This document shows positions 42,001 to 54,500 of a stretch of 64,000 nucleotides of DNA, piece by piece. The stretch is taken from contig CANJKZ010000822.1 in assembly GCA_947471745.1 (NCBI GenBank), forward strand, positions 219,001-283,000, given 5' to 3'. The position numbers and the translations under genes were made by a program. Below the pieces are notes generated by a model. The model worked only from the letters and a program-made list of their open reading frames with translations, searched no databases and was not told where the DNA came from. The first letter of the stretch is position 1, and every line of letters begins with the position of its first letter. Origin of the DNA: Closterium sp. Naga37s-1 (lineage: Eukaryota; Streptophyta; Zygnematophyceae; Desmidiales; Closteriaceae).

Positions 42001-45000
42001 GCAAAGATGGCATCTCGTATGCTCACGTGTGCGCGGGAGCAAGGCACGAAGCACCCCACCTGTGCCATCAGCACCACCACTCCCACCTGCAGCACACACG
42101 CAGAGTAAGAGTATGGGGATGAGAGGATATGTTTTAAGTTAAGGACGTGTTGTCAGGAGTTTGGGGGTGTCCATGATACCTTTATGCAATGCACCTGGCA
42201 TAAAAACATGCCTGGCAATTAAACACACCTGAAGTAAAACCAAAAAAAAAAAAAAAAAAAAAAAAAAACATCTGACGTTAGAACGTACCTGAAGTATGAA
42301 ACACACCTGGCGTATAAACGTTGACTTGCCGCCCATGTTGGGCCCTGTGATGATTTGAAACCAGCTGCGACCCCTCTCCTGGTGGGGTGGGGTGGGTAGT
42401 GGGTGGGTGGAATGCAGTACATAGGGGTACCGTCGGGTACTCTCGGGTGGTGTGAGGAGATGAGTGGCAGATGGGGCAGATGGGTGCACGAGGGAAGAGA
42501 TGGGTGCACGAGGGAAGAGATGCGTGCAGATGAGAACAGACGGGTGAACCACCACTGAGGGGAATGGGAACACACCAGGCGACAACGGTTGAGGATGAAG
42601 CTGACGTCATCTTGCACCTCCACCACACATGGGTGGGCTGATCAGCATGATAGAGGCAGCAGAGAATCACTTCTGAGAATTCTCTTTTTGAGACTTGTGA
42701 GAATTTCTCAAAGGCGCCAGAGAAGAGTTGAATTTGGAGTCGACTCAAAAGTCAACATGGGCTGATCAGCATAAGATAGAGGCAGCAGAGAATCACTTTT
42801 ACGAATTCTCTTTCTGAGACTTGTGACAATTTCTCAAAGGCGCCAGAGAAGAGAATCACGTGAAGGGACACGCACCAGGCGGCAGTGGTTGGGAATGAAG
42901 CTGACGTCATCCTGGACCTCCACACATGGGTGCCGGCTGTCCTCCAACACTAGATCGCCCTCCTCCTGGTGTCATGCCATGCCATGTCATGTGTGCCACG
43001 TATGCCATGCCATGCCATGCCATCATACCATGCCATCCCATGCGATGCCATGCCATTTGAAGCGTCAATAGGTGGGAGGAAGGGGATAGGGAGGAGGAGG
43101 GGAGTGGACGGAAATGTGAAAAATAATGCAGCAGGACGAAAATGGGAGGCAACAAGGCATGGGAGCAACAGGTCACTCACTAGCCAGGTTGCAAATCCGC
43201 AAGGAACACACTTTGTGCTTCAAGAAACGCGATAAAAAAGTGTGAAAAACATAGATGTATCACCAGCCCGTTTTTCAAGTTCGTACCGGGCCTGAGATGG
43301 AGGGTCGGACGTAGGGAGTGGGAGCCGAAGCTGCAAGCTCGGCAAAACCCTGTAGCACGTCCATTTCAGCGATCAGTGCTGCCACGCCCTCAAACACCTG
43401 CGCCAAGCAGGGAAATGAAGGCATTGAGAGGAAATGCACATGATGGTACTCAAATCGGTTGTGCTTTGAGCGAATTCCAAAGGCAAAGCACAAACTTAAA
43501 CCGAAACAGCCTGAACCTGAAATATAAACCCATCTCTCACCTCCAAGATCGTTTGTGCCACTTCCACCACCTTCGCAACCAGCTCCCTCTGAGCCGCCAT
43601 GTACCACATGAGTCTCCATAGACCCTTGGCCTGAAGCATGGGTTTCAACACACTAGATCCAGAACTCTAGACTCTAAAACATAAACCCTAAAGCCCCAAA
43701 CCCATGTCTCACCTCCAAGAACGTCTGTGCCACTTCCACCACCTTTGCAACGAGCTCCCGCTGAGCCGCCATGTACGAATCCGTGAGCGCCACGTGGCGC
43801 TCGCTCAGCCTCCGGAGCTTCGCATTCGTGAACTTGACTCCGTCCTTCCTGGTCTCAAGAGTCACATACGACGAATTCAGCTTCTTCCTAACGTTTGTCT
43901 CCTCTTTCTTCGTTATCCTGTAGCAATACCCCGCCTGCGCCGTCTTATCTAATTTAATCGTCTTATCCACTATGAGGCCTAAATCGTTTGCTGCTTGCTG
44001 CAACGCTCTCTGCACTTCGACTTCAACCCCCTCCCTCTCCTCTTTAATCTCCCCTAGGCTTGGGTCATAACCTGGAGCTATTAAATACTCTCCGTTTGAC
44101 TGCAGAGCGTCTAAGTCTACTGCTGCTTCCACCAGACCCTCGTACTTAGCTAAGTGCTCCGCCCCGCACCACTCGAGCAGGCTCGCGCCAAACCTCTCAT
44201 GCAGCATCGGGCGGAACGAGCCTCCGTGGGTTTCAAGCACCTCTCGGATGAATGGAAGGCGAATGCTGGCCTGAAATGAGGGCCGAAAACGGAAAAGGAG
44301 AAAAGGGAGGGTTGGTGGGTGGGGGAGCAAGCAGAGCAGAGGGAAAAGAAGAGGGGAGCAGGTGAGAGGGAGGACGACAGGTGGGTTCCAATCACCTCGT
44401 TGATGAAAGGAAGGCGAATGGTGGCCACGGGGGGAAAGGAGGAAGGGAGGGGTGGTTGGATCACTGAGAGCTAAGGGGGGTAAAAAATACTATGACTGTC
44501 TCATACTCGCAACAGCCACACTCGTTACGGTCACACTCGTTGCAGTCACACTCGTTACAATCTCACCTGATACAGCTTAACCCCGTCCTGCAGCCCAGCT
44601 CGTCTCATCTCCAGTCGCCTCATCAGCCTCTCTATATCCGGCATGCGTCTCAAATGCCCCCGCACTCGCTACAGTGTCTTACTCGCTACAGTCACACTCG
44701 TTATAGACTCACACTCGTTACTAACTCACCTGATACAGCTTAACCACGTCCTGCAGCCCAGCTCGCCGCATCTCGAGCCGCCTAGTCAGCCTTTCTATAT
44801 CCGGCATGCGTCTCAGATGCCCCCGCACCTCCTGCCTCATCCCACCGCTCTCTACAAACGACTGCACCACATCCAACCGAAACTTAATCTCCTCTTCATC
44901 CACTAACGGCTGCTTCAGCCACCGGTTTAGTAACCTTTTCCCCATGCCCGCAGTGCACGTGCGGTTCATCAGTCCCATTAAGGAAAAGTTTCTATTTCCG

Positions 45001-46717
45001 TCCGTTTTGGATTCGGTGACGTTGAGGGCGCGGAGGGCGGTCGCGTCGAGGCGCATGTGCGTGTGGAGACTGTATGGGAGGAGAGTGTAACGCCCGTAGT
45101 TACTATCGTCTGCTAACAGATCAGCATAAGCGAGTACAGCAGCCATCGCAGCCCCCGCGATTTCAGAGTCTACAGTAACCTTCTGGCCTCCTCCCCCTCG
45201 ACCCCCTACTCCTGCTGCTCCCGTCATCCTCCCTCCGCTTCCCCCTCCGCCTCCGCCTGCGCCCCTTCCCCCTGCGCCGCTCGTTCCCCTTAAAAGCCTC
45301 CCCAGGTCTTGCTCCACGTCGCGCGGCTTAAACTCCGCCCGTTTCCGCTCAACTATGAGCACGTTGCATCGCGACATCACGTCTCTTAATCTCCGCGCCT
45401 CGAGCGACTTGGCCCCCTTCTTCTCCGCGCCTCCGCCTCCCCCTCCACTTCCCCCGCCCCCCTCCTGCGGAACCACGCACTCGCGACAGCTCAGCGCGAC
45501 GAGCGCGGATTCCAGACACGTGTACTGCTCGTCGTCCAGAAAATCCGTCATTCCCACGGCGCGCTTCGTCAGATCCACGAACGCCAGCCCGACGCGTCGC
45601 TCGCCGTCCTTCGCGCCGCCCCCCCCGCCGCCGCCGCTCGCGGCGACGATCACGGCGCACACCGTCGGCGAGTCGCCCATGTCGCGCGTCGCGAACAGCA
45701 CGTCCTCAAAGGCGGTCAGACGCCCGGGCGTGGCGGCCCGCGCGAGCCGCCAGCTAGCGCCGCCGCCTTCGTACAGCTCCACAGTCGAATACCCGCCACC
45801 GCCGCCCGTGGCGGAACCGCCGCTGTTACCGCCGCCGTCTCCGCCACCACCCTCCGCGCCTGTTCCCCCCGCTCCGCCTCCGCCTCCGCCTTCCTCTAGC
45901 AGCAAGTGGCGGAGGATCGACTCGAACATGCTGCGGTTGACGCTCACGCTGGGGAGTGCAGCGGAATCGTTGGCGCCCGCGAAACTTCCTGCCGCGCTTG
46001 CTCCGCCCGCGGAGAGGTAGCGCACGGCGGAGAGCGTCTTGTAGAATACGCGCGCGACGAAAATCGCTGCGGGGCCGTGCACGGTGTAGTAGTCGCGACG
46101 GTCGAAGAAGCGGATCGTGTGCGGTGCCTGGGGCACGGGGGGAAGCGGAGAGGGAAGCGGAGAGGGAAGCGGAGAGGGAAGCGGAGAGGGAAGCGGAGAG
46201 CACGGAGACATGTAGAGGGGCAATGTCTGGGGCAAGGGCTGAGGGGCACGGTGCAGTAGTCGCCGCGGAGGTCGAAAAGACGAAAACAAGGAAAAAAGGA
46301 GCACCAGCGTTCATGTATCATGGGTGGAAGGGAAGGGAAGAAGGACAGAAACCCCTGGGATTTCCGCGAGTGTCCAACAATTTTGCGACTGAGATCTCAA
46401 ACACTGAAGTTCACGTACGGGTGGAAGCGAGCGGAAGAAGGAGAGGAACCCTTGAGCTTGCCGAGCGTCTATCGAACGACAAGGGAAGAAGGGGGCAAAG
46501 GGGGAGGGGGCATGCGTTACGTGGATAAAGAAAGCAAAGATCGGGAATGTTACTGCCCTAGGTGGCATTTGAGTCGACCTAAAAGAAATATAGAGACAAA
46601 ACACTACCAGGGAGGCTATCGTACTACAAGTGTCAGTTGCTGCGGACGGGCCGGTCCATATGACGCACCGAGTTTGAGCTCTGGCAGCTTCGCCTCTCCG
46701 CCATCCATGTCCGCCAT
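39021..46717 (-). CDS. MSH2: DNA mismatch repair protein MSH2
   Basis: MutS homologue that forms MutS-alpha with MSH6 and MutS-beta with MSH3 to recognise mismatches and loops. Eleven exons: 46717-46669, 46468-46419, 46127-44730, 44270-43713, 43397-43287, 42965-42876, 42378-42307, 42086-41976, 41208-41082, 39953-39775, 39443-39021. The sum is 3,168 bp, 1,055 residues. Joining exons 1 and 2 restores [13 protein letters not shown], and exon 3 begins [18 protein letters not shown], both typical of the MSH2 N-terminus. Core: [20 protein letters not shown]. ATPase: Walker [10 protein letters not shown] (exon 7), [33 protein letters not shown], Walker [19 protein letters not shown], then [11 protein letters not shown]. 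The C-terminal dimer region has [20 protein letters not shown] and EWLRSQL. Gly-rich insertions (about residues 100-300) make it longer than the usual ~940. All introns use GT-AG, and several hold exon-edge copies. Confidence 0.96.
39540..39606 (-). repeat. Copy of MSH2 exon 11 5' edge
   Basis: Acceptor-like AG followed by codons close to [16 protein letters not shown] repeats the beginning of exon 11 upstream of the intact exon (39443). Confidence 0.7.
39954..40715 (-). repeat. 123-bp tandem array of MSH2 exon 10 5' edge with acceptor
   Basis: Five near-identical upstream copies, each with a polypyrimidine tract, TTTTTTCAG and the codons [20 protein letters not shown] then [10 protein letters not shown], spaced exactly 123 bp (starts 40076 to 40568 in gene orientation). 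An older copy lies at 40630-40715. The unit is 41 codons and contains no stop, so the array is open in frame with the real exon at 39953. Confidence 0.95.
40870..41510 (-). repeat. Edge copies of MSH2 exon 9
   Basis: 3'-edge copies ([10 protein letters not shown]...TSTYDGFG-like) lie downstream at about 40960-41035 and, decayed, 40770-40860. 5'-edge copies ([18 protein letters not shown]-like) lie upstream at 41290-41355 and 41440-41500. The intact exon is 41208-41082. Confidence 0.83.
41645..41905 (-). repeat. Two copies of MSH2 exon 8 3' edge with donor
   Basis: [19 protein letters not shown]-type copies with CAG|GTGAG or CAG|GTGGG occur at 41830-41903 and 41648-41710, downstream of exon 8 (42086-41976). 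Confidence 0.87.
42242..42268. repeat. Poly(A)27 tract in MSH2 intron 7
   Basis: Twenty-seven A residues on the plus strand (poly-T in the gene sense), between degenerate copies of the exon 7 donor region. Could act as a long pyrimidine tract; no retroposon body is attached. Confidence 0.9.
42580..44665 (-). repeat. Scattered edge copies of MSH2 exons 3, 4 and 6
   Basis: An exon 6 3' edge ([16 protein letters not shown]) is at 42580-42627. An exon 4 3' edge is at 43541-43605 and its 5' edge ([15 protein letters not shown]) at about 44380-44430. An exon 3 3' edge with donor is at 44571-44660. Each lies on the side predicted by duplication across the corresponding splice junction. Confidence 0.82.
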
Positions 46718-47368
46718 ATTGGCTTGCTCGTTATCGTACGAAAAGGATACCACTGCGCGAAAAAAAGTTATTGCTGCGCGAAATGGCTACCACCAGACAG
46801 CGTGATGTTGTGCGTATGACACCGTGGGACTTGGTGACCGAGAATCAAGACCGGTGCGCACAAGCCACGCGATGCAGCCGAACGAGGGACGTTAGAACAC
46901 CGTGAGACTGGGTGATCAAGAATCAAGACCGAGCTACTAAAGTGCGGCTTCACTCCAAACGAGTACAGTAGAGAAGCACATGGAGAACAGCAGAGGCCGC
47001 ATGTGGAATGAGAAGGAACAAGGGGAAAGATCGAATAGGGGCCGAACAATAGCAGGGAGGTGACCGAATTAGGGCCAGGTTGATCCCAACCGTCGGATAT
47101 ACCCCCGGGGCTGCCAAAGTGGTTAGGCCAAGAATTCGAACCAGGATAAAAAGGAGATTGCTTTTTGCTCAACTTTCTTGGTTCAATGATGTTTTCATGG
47201 TTATGATCGCCGTTTGATACGAAGCTTGCGTCGCATTCCTCTGGAAGTAGGTTTCGTCATGTTTATATTTTTGGGAAATGAAATGCGTAATCGTTTTCTC
47301 AAAAATTACATCACTTTAGCTGACATAAATAATCAAACCCGTTCAGAAATGGATGCGACTCGGAAGGC

Positions 47369-47411
47369 ATCAACCCTAAACTCCAGGCGGGTTCCCGTGT
47401 TTAGGGTTGAT
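47369..47411. repeat. 13-bp perfect inverted repeat carrying a telo-box
   Basis: ATCAACCCTAAAC (47369-47381) and its exact reverse complement (47399-47411), 17-base loop. CCCTAAA/TTTAGGG is the plant telomere unit and a known promoter element (telo-box) of plant growth genes; here it is 1.2 kb upstream of the dehydrogenase start and 0.65 kb upstream of MSH2. Confidence 0.65.
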
Positions 47412-47476
47412 CCATCCCGGAAATGCGTCCAGATTCTCTATTGGTTTTAGTTTTTTTTAGGATGCCCTAACATTTC

Positions 47477-47532
47477 CCGGTAGCGTCGATACCGCCGGTA
47501 GCGCTACCTGGCTCGCTAAACGACGCTACCGG
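47477..47532. repeat. 12-bp perfect inverted repeat with a nested palindrome
   Basis: CCGGTAGCGTCG (47477-47488) and CGACGCTACCGG (47521-47532) flank GGTAGCGCTACC, itself a palindrome of the same motif. Could fold as a cruciform; function unknown. Confidence 0.65.
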
Positions 47533-48561
47533 ATGAAAAAATGATTCATTTACGATATCCTAAGAATATTGAGGTGTGAGCGAAAATGCATGCCGTGACG
47601 AACCTCTCTGTTAATTCCCCCTCTCCCAGCGGTTTGGTCAGTTTCGGGCCTCTTGGCCCCTGGTCGATCACCTCTCTGGCACTGTACGGCCCCTCTTTGA
47701 TCATTTCCCAAGGAACAACACAAGCACACCACGAAAGAATCGAGGGACGAAGAGTGACGGAGACGGGGTAAATGGCGGGAAACATTCAAACTCTGAAATT
47801 GTGAACCCCTACAATGAGATCTCACTATTCGTAAATATCATTCGTTTCAATCTACACTCAAATTGTCCATTTGCTCATGCATTTCATCCAAAGGTAAGAA
47901 AGGCCTATACAACTTTCAGCTTGATCTGCACACCTACCGAAGCTCACAGAATAAATAAATTTTCCTGAAATTTTCAATTTCAAACCCTGGAAAATTTACA
48001 AACTATATAGGATCCTTTTGGGATGTGAAAAAAATCTATTGGGATGTTAAATCACATATTGATCGTATTTATGACTAAAGGGACCATCTATGTAGCGTAT
48101 GCGTCTACAAAACGAGCAACAAGATATTTTTATTTTGTTATATAATACCTAGTATCAAGGTAATATGCTAAAAACATATAGCATAACATCATATGTTCAG
48201 GCAAAAAAAACATGTCACACTGATTCCTTGGCATAAGCGGGTCTTTTTTAAAAAGATCCACTGTCAGAACTGCAGGTCTTCTCCGTGAATGCCTGCGCTT
48301 CGGCAGCGTGGTATTGGGATTTGATCAGGTCGCTCGCTAGTTGCTGATCTGGTTCCTGTGGTCCTTCAGTCTCGCCGTATTTGAGTTTGAACAAACTTCG
48401 CAAGAGCCATTCTCACAATGCTCCAATCACTGTTGTTGAGACATCTGGAATCTCATCGCTAGGGAGTGTCTTGCAGCTCCGATCACGAGTTAGACACGGC
48501 TCAAAACGCAATATTATATATATTTGTTCAAAAAGACGCTACCCCGTTACCACATCCCCCA

Positions 48562-51500
48562 ATGTCGCCAGCGACTAGCCTTCTGCGACACGCCGCGCGT
48601 CCCGTGGTCGCTCGGTCGCTGGATGCCACGTCAGCATTGCGTGGCATCGCCAGCGCCATCGTGATGGGTCCGGGGAATGTTCCTGGGGAAGGGGGAGCGG
48701 CGAGAGGCGCAGCGCCTACGACAGCAGCGCCTGAAGCGTCCGCGCGTGTAGCCTCCGCGCCGTTGGCGGAAGGGGAAAACTTCAAGGTAAGCAGGTGGGG
48801 AGAAAAGGGAGAAGGGCGAGATGGGAGAGGTGGGAAGCACGGCGCATACGACAGCTGCGCCTGAAGCATCCGCGCGTGTAGCCTCTCCGCCGTTGGCCGA
48901 AGGGGGGGAACCTTCAAGGTTGGGAGATGGGAAAATGGGGGACAGGGGGAGTTGGAGGCCAGGGAAAAGGGGAGGAGGGGGGAGAGGGGGAATGGAGCTG
49001 CAGTAAGGAAGTGGGGAAGCGGAAGTGGGGAAGCGGAAGTGGGGAAGCGGCGGAGGGAGCTCCGTGCGAAACACAAGTTCAAGACGATCAGAAGAATGAA
49101 TGCATCACGAGGGACGAGTGAAGTGCGGTGGGAAGGGGTATAATGCAGCGTGCGGGCAGGAGTGGTTGCGTGGGAAGGAATGTAGTGCTCTGTTAAAGCT
49201 CAAATCCCTTGCACCACACTCCCTCACACCACACTCCCTTGACCAAACTTCCTTAATTGCACACTACTCACCTGCCTTTCTACTGATAAAAACTTGCTAC
49301 CTTCTGGTTTCTGTCCCCTTCGATGCTGAATCCACGTGTTGATCCCTGTGGACTTCCTTGTACCCGTTATAAGGTGCTCTTCTGTGGAGACGAGTTCCCC
49401 GAAGCCCACACCTACTCCGCCGAGCTGCTACACAAAGAGCCCAACATGAAAGTTTCCTGGCACCCACGGGCCGAAATCCCGCGGCAAATCAGGGACTGCC
49501 ACGTCGTCGTGCCGCGGATGACCCGGCTGGACGCGGGAACCATCGCGGAAGCTTCCAAGCTGCGGCTGATAGTGCAGTTTGGGGTGGGGCTGGAGGGGGT
49601 GGATGTGGCAGCAGCGACGGCGAGGGGGATCAGGGTGGGGCGAATCCCGAGTGCTGATACGGGGAATGCTGTGTCCTGTGCCGAGCATGCCATCTATCTT
49701 GCCCTGGCGCTCCTCAGAAAGCAGGTGCGGTTCCGGTGTTGCAATGCGCTGATTTGCACTGGTAGTGTGGTTTAGAGTGGTGTTATGGGGCTGGTCGGTT
49801 GGTTGGTTGGGTTGATTGGGTTGGAGGGGGTGGACGTGGCAGCAGCAACAGCGAGGGGGATCAGGGTGGGGCGAATTCCGAGTGCTGATACGGGGAATGC
49901 TGTGTCCTGTGCCGAGCATGCCATCTATCTTGCCCTGGCGCTCCTCAGAAAGCAGGTGAGTTTTGGAGTCTGTGTATCGTATAAAACATTTGTGCTGAGT
50001 GTTGACTCGGGAATGCTGTGTCCTGAGTTGTGCTGATGGTGAGATGTGCTGGTGGGCTGGAGAGCGGGGAAGGGTGGGTATCCCGAGTGCCCACACGGGG
50101 AATGCTGTGTCCTGTGCCGAACATGCCATCTACCTTGCCCTGGCGCTCCTCAGAAAACAGGTGTGGTTCCGGTGTTGCAATGCGCTGATTTGCACTAGTG
50201 CGGTTTAGAGTGGTGCAGGGTGGGACAGGCTGGTTGGAGGGGGTGGGTATGACAGCAGTGATGACAGCGCAGCGCAGCAGAAGTGCATGTAGGAGTGCAT
50301 CCAGCGTCAGCGGCTGTGGCGGCCCATCTTGAATCGTCTCTGTGAGCGATTTTTTTAAATTCTCAAAAAACGAGCGTCCAGCAGCAGCGGCAGCGGCTGG
50401 AGCAACCCATCTTGGATCGAGTTGGCTTTTGAGTCGACTCCAAAGTCAATTCTAAAAAAACGAGCGTCCAGCGGCAGCTGCTGGAGCATCCCATCTTGGA
50501 TCGAGTTGGCTTTTGAGTCGACTCCAAAGTCAATTCTAAAAAAGCGAGCGTCCAGCGGCAGCTGCTGGAGCATCCCATCTTGGATCGTCTCTTCTTCGTT
50601 ACCCTCCCTTTCCTGCTCCATTCCCCTTCTCCCCTCCTCCCTTCCTTCCTCTGTCTATCCCCCTTTCCCTCTCTCCCCACCACAGAAGCGCATGCAGGAG
50701 TCCATTCAGCAGCGGCGCCTGGGGCAGCCCATCGCCCACTCGCATTCCCCCTTCTCCCCTCCTCCCTTCATACCCCTCGCCCTCCTCCCTTCATACCCCT
50801 CGCCCTCCTCCCTTCATACCCCTCGCTCTCCTCCCTTCATACCCCTCGCCCTCCTCCCTTCATACCCCTCGCCCTCCTCCCTTCATACCCCTCGCCCTCC
50901 TCCCTTCCCTCCCCACCACAGAAGCGCATGCAGGAGTCCATTCAGCAGCGGCGCCTGGGACAGCCCATCGGGCAAACCATCTTTGGCAAGTCGGTGGGTT
51001 CGGGGTTTTGGGTTTGGTGCCGAGGTTGGAGTTGGGGGGCTGCATGCTGCATGCGGTGTTGCCAACATCGGTGTTGCCAGGTGGAAATATGACGCTTGGG
51101 GGCGTTTGGATGGGATTTTGAGTCAACCCAATCAGCAGCCCATCGGGCAAACCATCTTTGGCAAGTCGGTGGGTTCTTGGTGTTGGGGTTGGTGCAAGTG
51201 GGTTCTTGGTGTTGGGGTTGGTGCAAGTGGGTTCTTGCTATTGGGGTTGGTGCAAGTGGGTTCTTGCTATTGGGGTTGGTGCAAGTGGGTTCTTGCTATT
51301 GGGGTTGGTGCAAGTGGGTTCTTGCTATTGGGGTTGGTGCAAGTGGGTTCTTGCTATTGGGGTTGGTGCAAGTGGGTTCTTGCTATTGGGGTTGGTGCAA
51401 GTGGGTTCTTGCTATTGGGGTTGGTGCAAGTGGGTTCTTGCTATTGGGGTTGGTGCAAGTGGGTTCTTGCTATTGGGGTTGGTGCAAGTGGGTTCTTGCT

Positions 51501-54500
51501 ATTGGGGTTGGTGCAAGTGGGTTCTTGCTATTGGGGTTGGTGCAAGTGGGTTCTTGCTATTGGGGTTGGTGGAAGTGGGTTCTTGCTGTCGGGGTTGGTG
51601 AAGTGGGTTCTTGCTGTTGGGGTTGGTGTGGGGCCTTTACGGTATGGTGCCACCGGTCAGGTGGGGAGGCGACGCTGTGAAGCTTCATGGGTGATGGGGT
51701 GGGCCTGCAGAGGCAGCTCATCGAACAAACCATCTGTGGGCAATGGTTTGGTTCCGGATGCTGATTGTGGGATTGGGCGGTTCCGGATGCTGGTTTTGGG
51801 ATTGGGCGGTTGGGTGCTGTTTTGCCAGCTTGCCATATGATGGCAAGTCGGTGGGTTGTGTTGTGACAGTGGGGGCCTACATGTTGCATTGCATTGCTTT
51901 CCTCCGCACGCACTGATTCTGGGGAATGGAGGGGTAGGGAAGGCAATCGGTGCGAGGCTGAAGGTGGGGTATGAGTTGGAAGCAGCATGGATGGGGGGAG
52001 GGGAGTGGGGCTCTAATTTTGCTTCAATGGGGGGAGTGGAGCAGCGTTGAGCCTCCACGCCCTCCTTCCCCCACTCTTTCCCCTCCCTCCTCAGTTTTTG
52101 AGTCGACTCAGAAGCAGCGTGGATGGGGGGAGTGGGGCTTTGGTTTGGTTTGACTCCAATGTGGAGTTGAGCCTCCACGCCCTCCGTTTCCCCCCTCTTT
52201 CCCCTCCCTCCTCAGGCAATGATAGATCGCATACCATGCATTATACTAATAGTGGGCTCCTATTATACTAATAGTGGGCTCCTATTATACTAATAGTGGG
52301 CTCCTATTATACTAATAGTGGGCTCCTATTATACTAATAGTGGGCTCCTATTATACTAATAGTGGGCTCCTATTATACTAATAGTGGGCTCCTATTATAC
52401 TAATAGTGAGCTCCTATTATACTAATAGTGGGCTCCTATTATACTAATAGTGGGCTCCTGTTTTACTAATAGTGGGCTCCTAATATACTAATAGTGGGCT
52501 CCTATTATACGAATAGTGGGCTTCTATTATACTAATAGTGGGCTCCTATTATACTAATAGTGGGCTCCTGTTTTACTAATAGTGGGCTTCTATTATACTA
52601 ATAGTGGGCTCCTATTATACTAATAGTGGGCTCCTGTTTTACTAATAGTGGGCTCCTATTATACTAATAGTGGGCTCCTATTATACTAATAGTGGGCTCC
52701 TGTTTTACTAATAGTGGGCTCCTATTTTACTAATAGTGGGCTCCTATTATACTAATAGTGGGCTCCTATTATACTAATAGTGGGCTCCTAATAATGCGTT
52801 TATTCTTTTCTCCTTTACCGGTCCTCCTTTACCGCTCCTCCTTTCCCGCTCCTCCTTTACCGCTCCTCCTTTCCCCATTTTCCTTGCAGGCACTCATAGT
52901 GGGGTATGGAGGGATAGGAAAGGCGCTCGCTGCAAGGCTGAGGGCGTTTGGAGTGGCGTGGATGGGTGGAGTGCGGAAGGGATGGGCGGGTGTGCATGGG
53001 AGGAGAGGCGAAGGCGAAGACGAGGCAGGTGTGTGGGTGGATGGGTGGGTGGATGGTGTCATTGAGCAGGTTGAGAGTTGTGTGGCGCGGTGTGGCGCAG
53101 TGTGGCATGGTGTGGATGCAGGCGTAGGTGGGCGGATTGCGGAGGGGATGGGCAGGCGTGCATGGGAAGAGAGGAGGCCACGGGGAAGATGAGACAGGTG
53201 GGTGGGTGGGTGGGTGGGTGGGTGGGTGGGTGGGTGGGTGGGTGGGTGGGTGGGTGGGTGGGTGGGTGGGTGGGTGGGTGGGTGGGTGGGTGGGTGGGTG
53301 GGTGGGTGGGTGGGTGGGTGGGTGACTGTGGGTGTGTAGGTGGGTGGGTGGGTGGGTGGGTGGGTGGGTGGGTGACTGTGGGTGTGTAGGTGGGTGGGTG
53401 GGTGTGGCGGGTGAGTGTGGGTGGGGTGTGTTGTACAGCATTTACGATTCCCAAACACTTTTTTTCTTTTTACTAAGCACTATTCACAATCCACTGCATG
53501 TTACCAACGCCCTACTCACTCTACACTTGTTTGAAGAAGGGTTTTGAGACGTCTCAACGCCCTACTCACTCTACACTGCTCGCTCTCTCTCATTACTGCA
53601 GATGGGCTACTGGATGAGTGGGGAGGTCCCGAGAGCATAAAGGAGATGCTGCCAGTGGCAGATCTTGTCTTCTTGTGCTGCCAGCAAACCACCGAAACGG
53701 TAAGATGGGAGGAAGGGGAGCGCGCAAGAGAGTGATAAGGGTAAGTTGTCAGGGGAGCGCGCAAGAGAGTGATAAGGGTAAGTTGTCAGGGGAAGGCGCA
53801 AGGTGGGAGCGAAGACAAAACAGAGTCAATGCAGGAGGCTGAGATGTTTTGTCTTCGCTCTGCTCCTGCATTGACTCTGTTTTGACCCTATTGCTGACTC
53901 TTCTTGACCTTGTTTCTGACTCTGTTTGGCTCTGTTTGACTCTGTTTGACTCTTTTTGTCTCTGCTTGACTCTGTTTGACTCTTTTTGTCTCTGCTTGAC
54001 TCTGTTTGACTCTTTTTGTCTCTGCTTGACTCTGTTTGACTCTGTTTGACTCTTTTTGTCTCTGCTTGCCTCTCTGCTTGCCTCTCTGCTTGCCTCTCTG
54101 CTTGCCTCTCTGCTTGCCTCTCTGCTTGCCTCTCTGCTTGCCTCTCTGCAGATTGGCATGGTCGACACCAGCTTTCTTGCAGCAATGAAAAAGGCAAGTA
54201 AGGAGATAAGCCAATCACAGGCAAGCAGGTTACCTTGTGTTGCTTTTGAGACTCTATGACGGCAATGAAAGAAGTTGAGTGATGGAAGAAGACTAGGAAG
54301 AGTCGATCACAGGCAAAGAGACATTTAGTTTGAGGTTGATTTTGAGAATTCTCAAGATTAACCTCAAACAAAAAGGAAGAGTCAATCACAGGCAAAGAGG
54401 CATCCTAACGGCACAACTCCCCACACCAACGATTTACACAATTTTCCCCATCCCATCCTGACATCATGGCCCCATCCCATGACTTTCACTAGAGCTTTCC

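Larger units (their letters stand above)
46718..48561. other. Divergent intergenic region, MSH2 / dehydrogenase
   Basis: No gene is supported. It holds two ~38-bp near-copies about 80 bp apart (46818 and 46898), two inverted repeats at 47369-47411 and 47477-47532, and an AT-rich stretch at 47,800-48,250. Promoters of both flanking genes should lie here. Confidence 0.45.

Noticed and set aside
39021-46717. Assignment as MSH4 or MSH6
   Set aside because: The N-terminus ([24 protein letters not shown]) and [16 protein letters not shown] core are MSH2-type, and no PWWP/PIP or MSH4 features are seen.
47108-47146. tRNA or SINE-like boxes (GCCAAAGTGGTTAGGCC ... TTCGAACC)
   Set aside because: No cloverleaf can be drawn: acceptor and anticodon stems do not pair and spacing between boxes is too short.
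50422-51840. 472-codon plus ORF with WVLAIGVGASGFLLLGLVQ repeats
   Set aside because: It crosses a real exon and a minisatellite; the repeats come from the 29-bp array and the splice phases contradict it.
52236-52795. 22-bp repeat as a CRISPR or centromere satellite
   Set aside because: Short, limited to one intron and resembling the neighbouring exon edge.
53059-53454. ORFs encoding HPPT or GGWV repeats
   Set aside because: They are translations of the GGTG microsatellite in intron 4 of the dehydrogenase.
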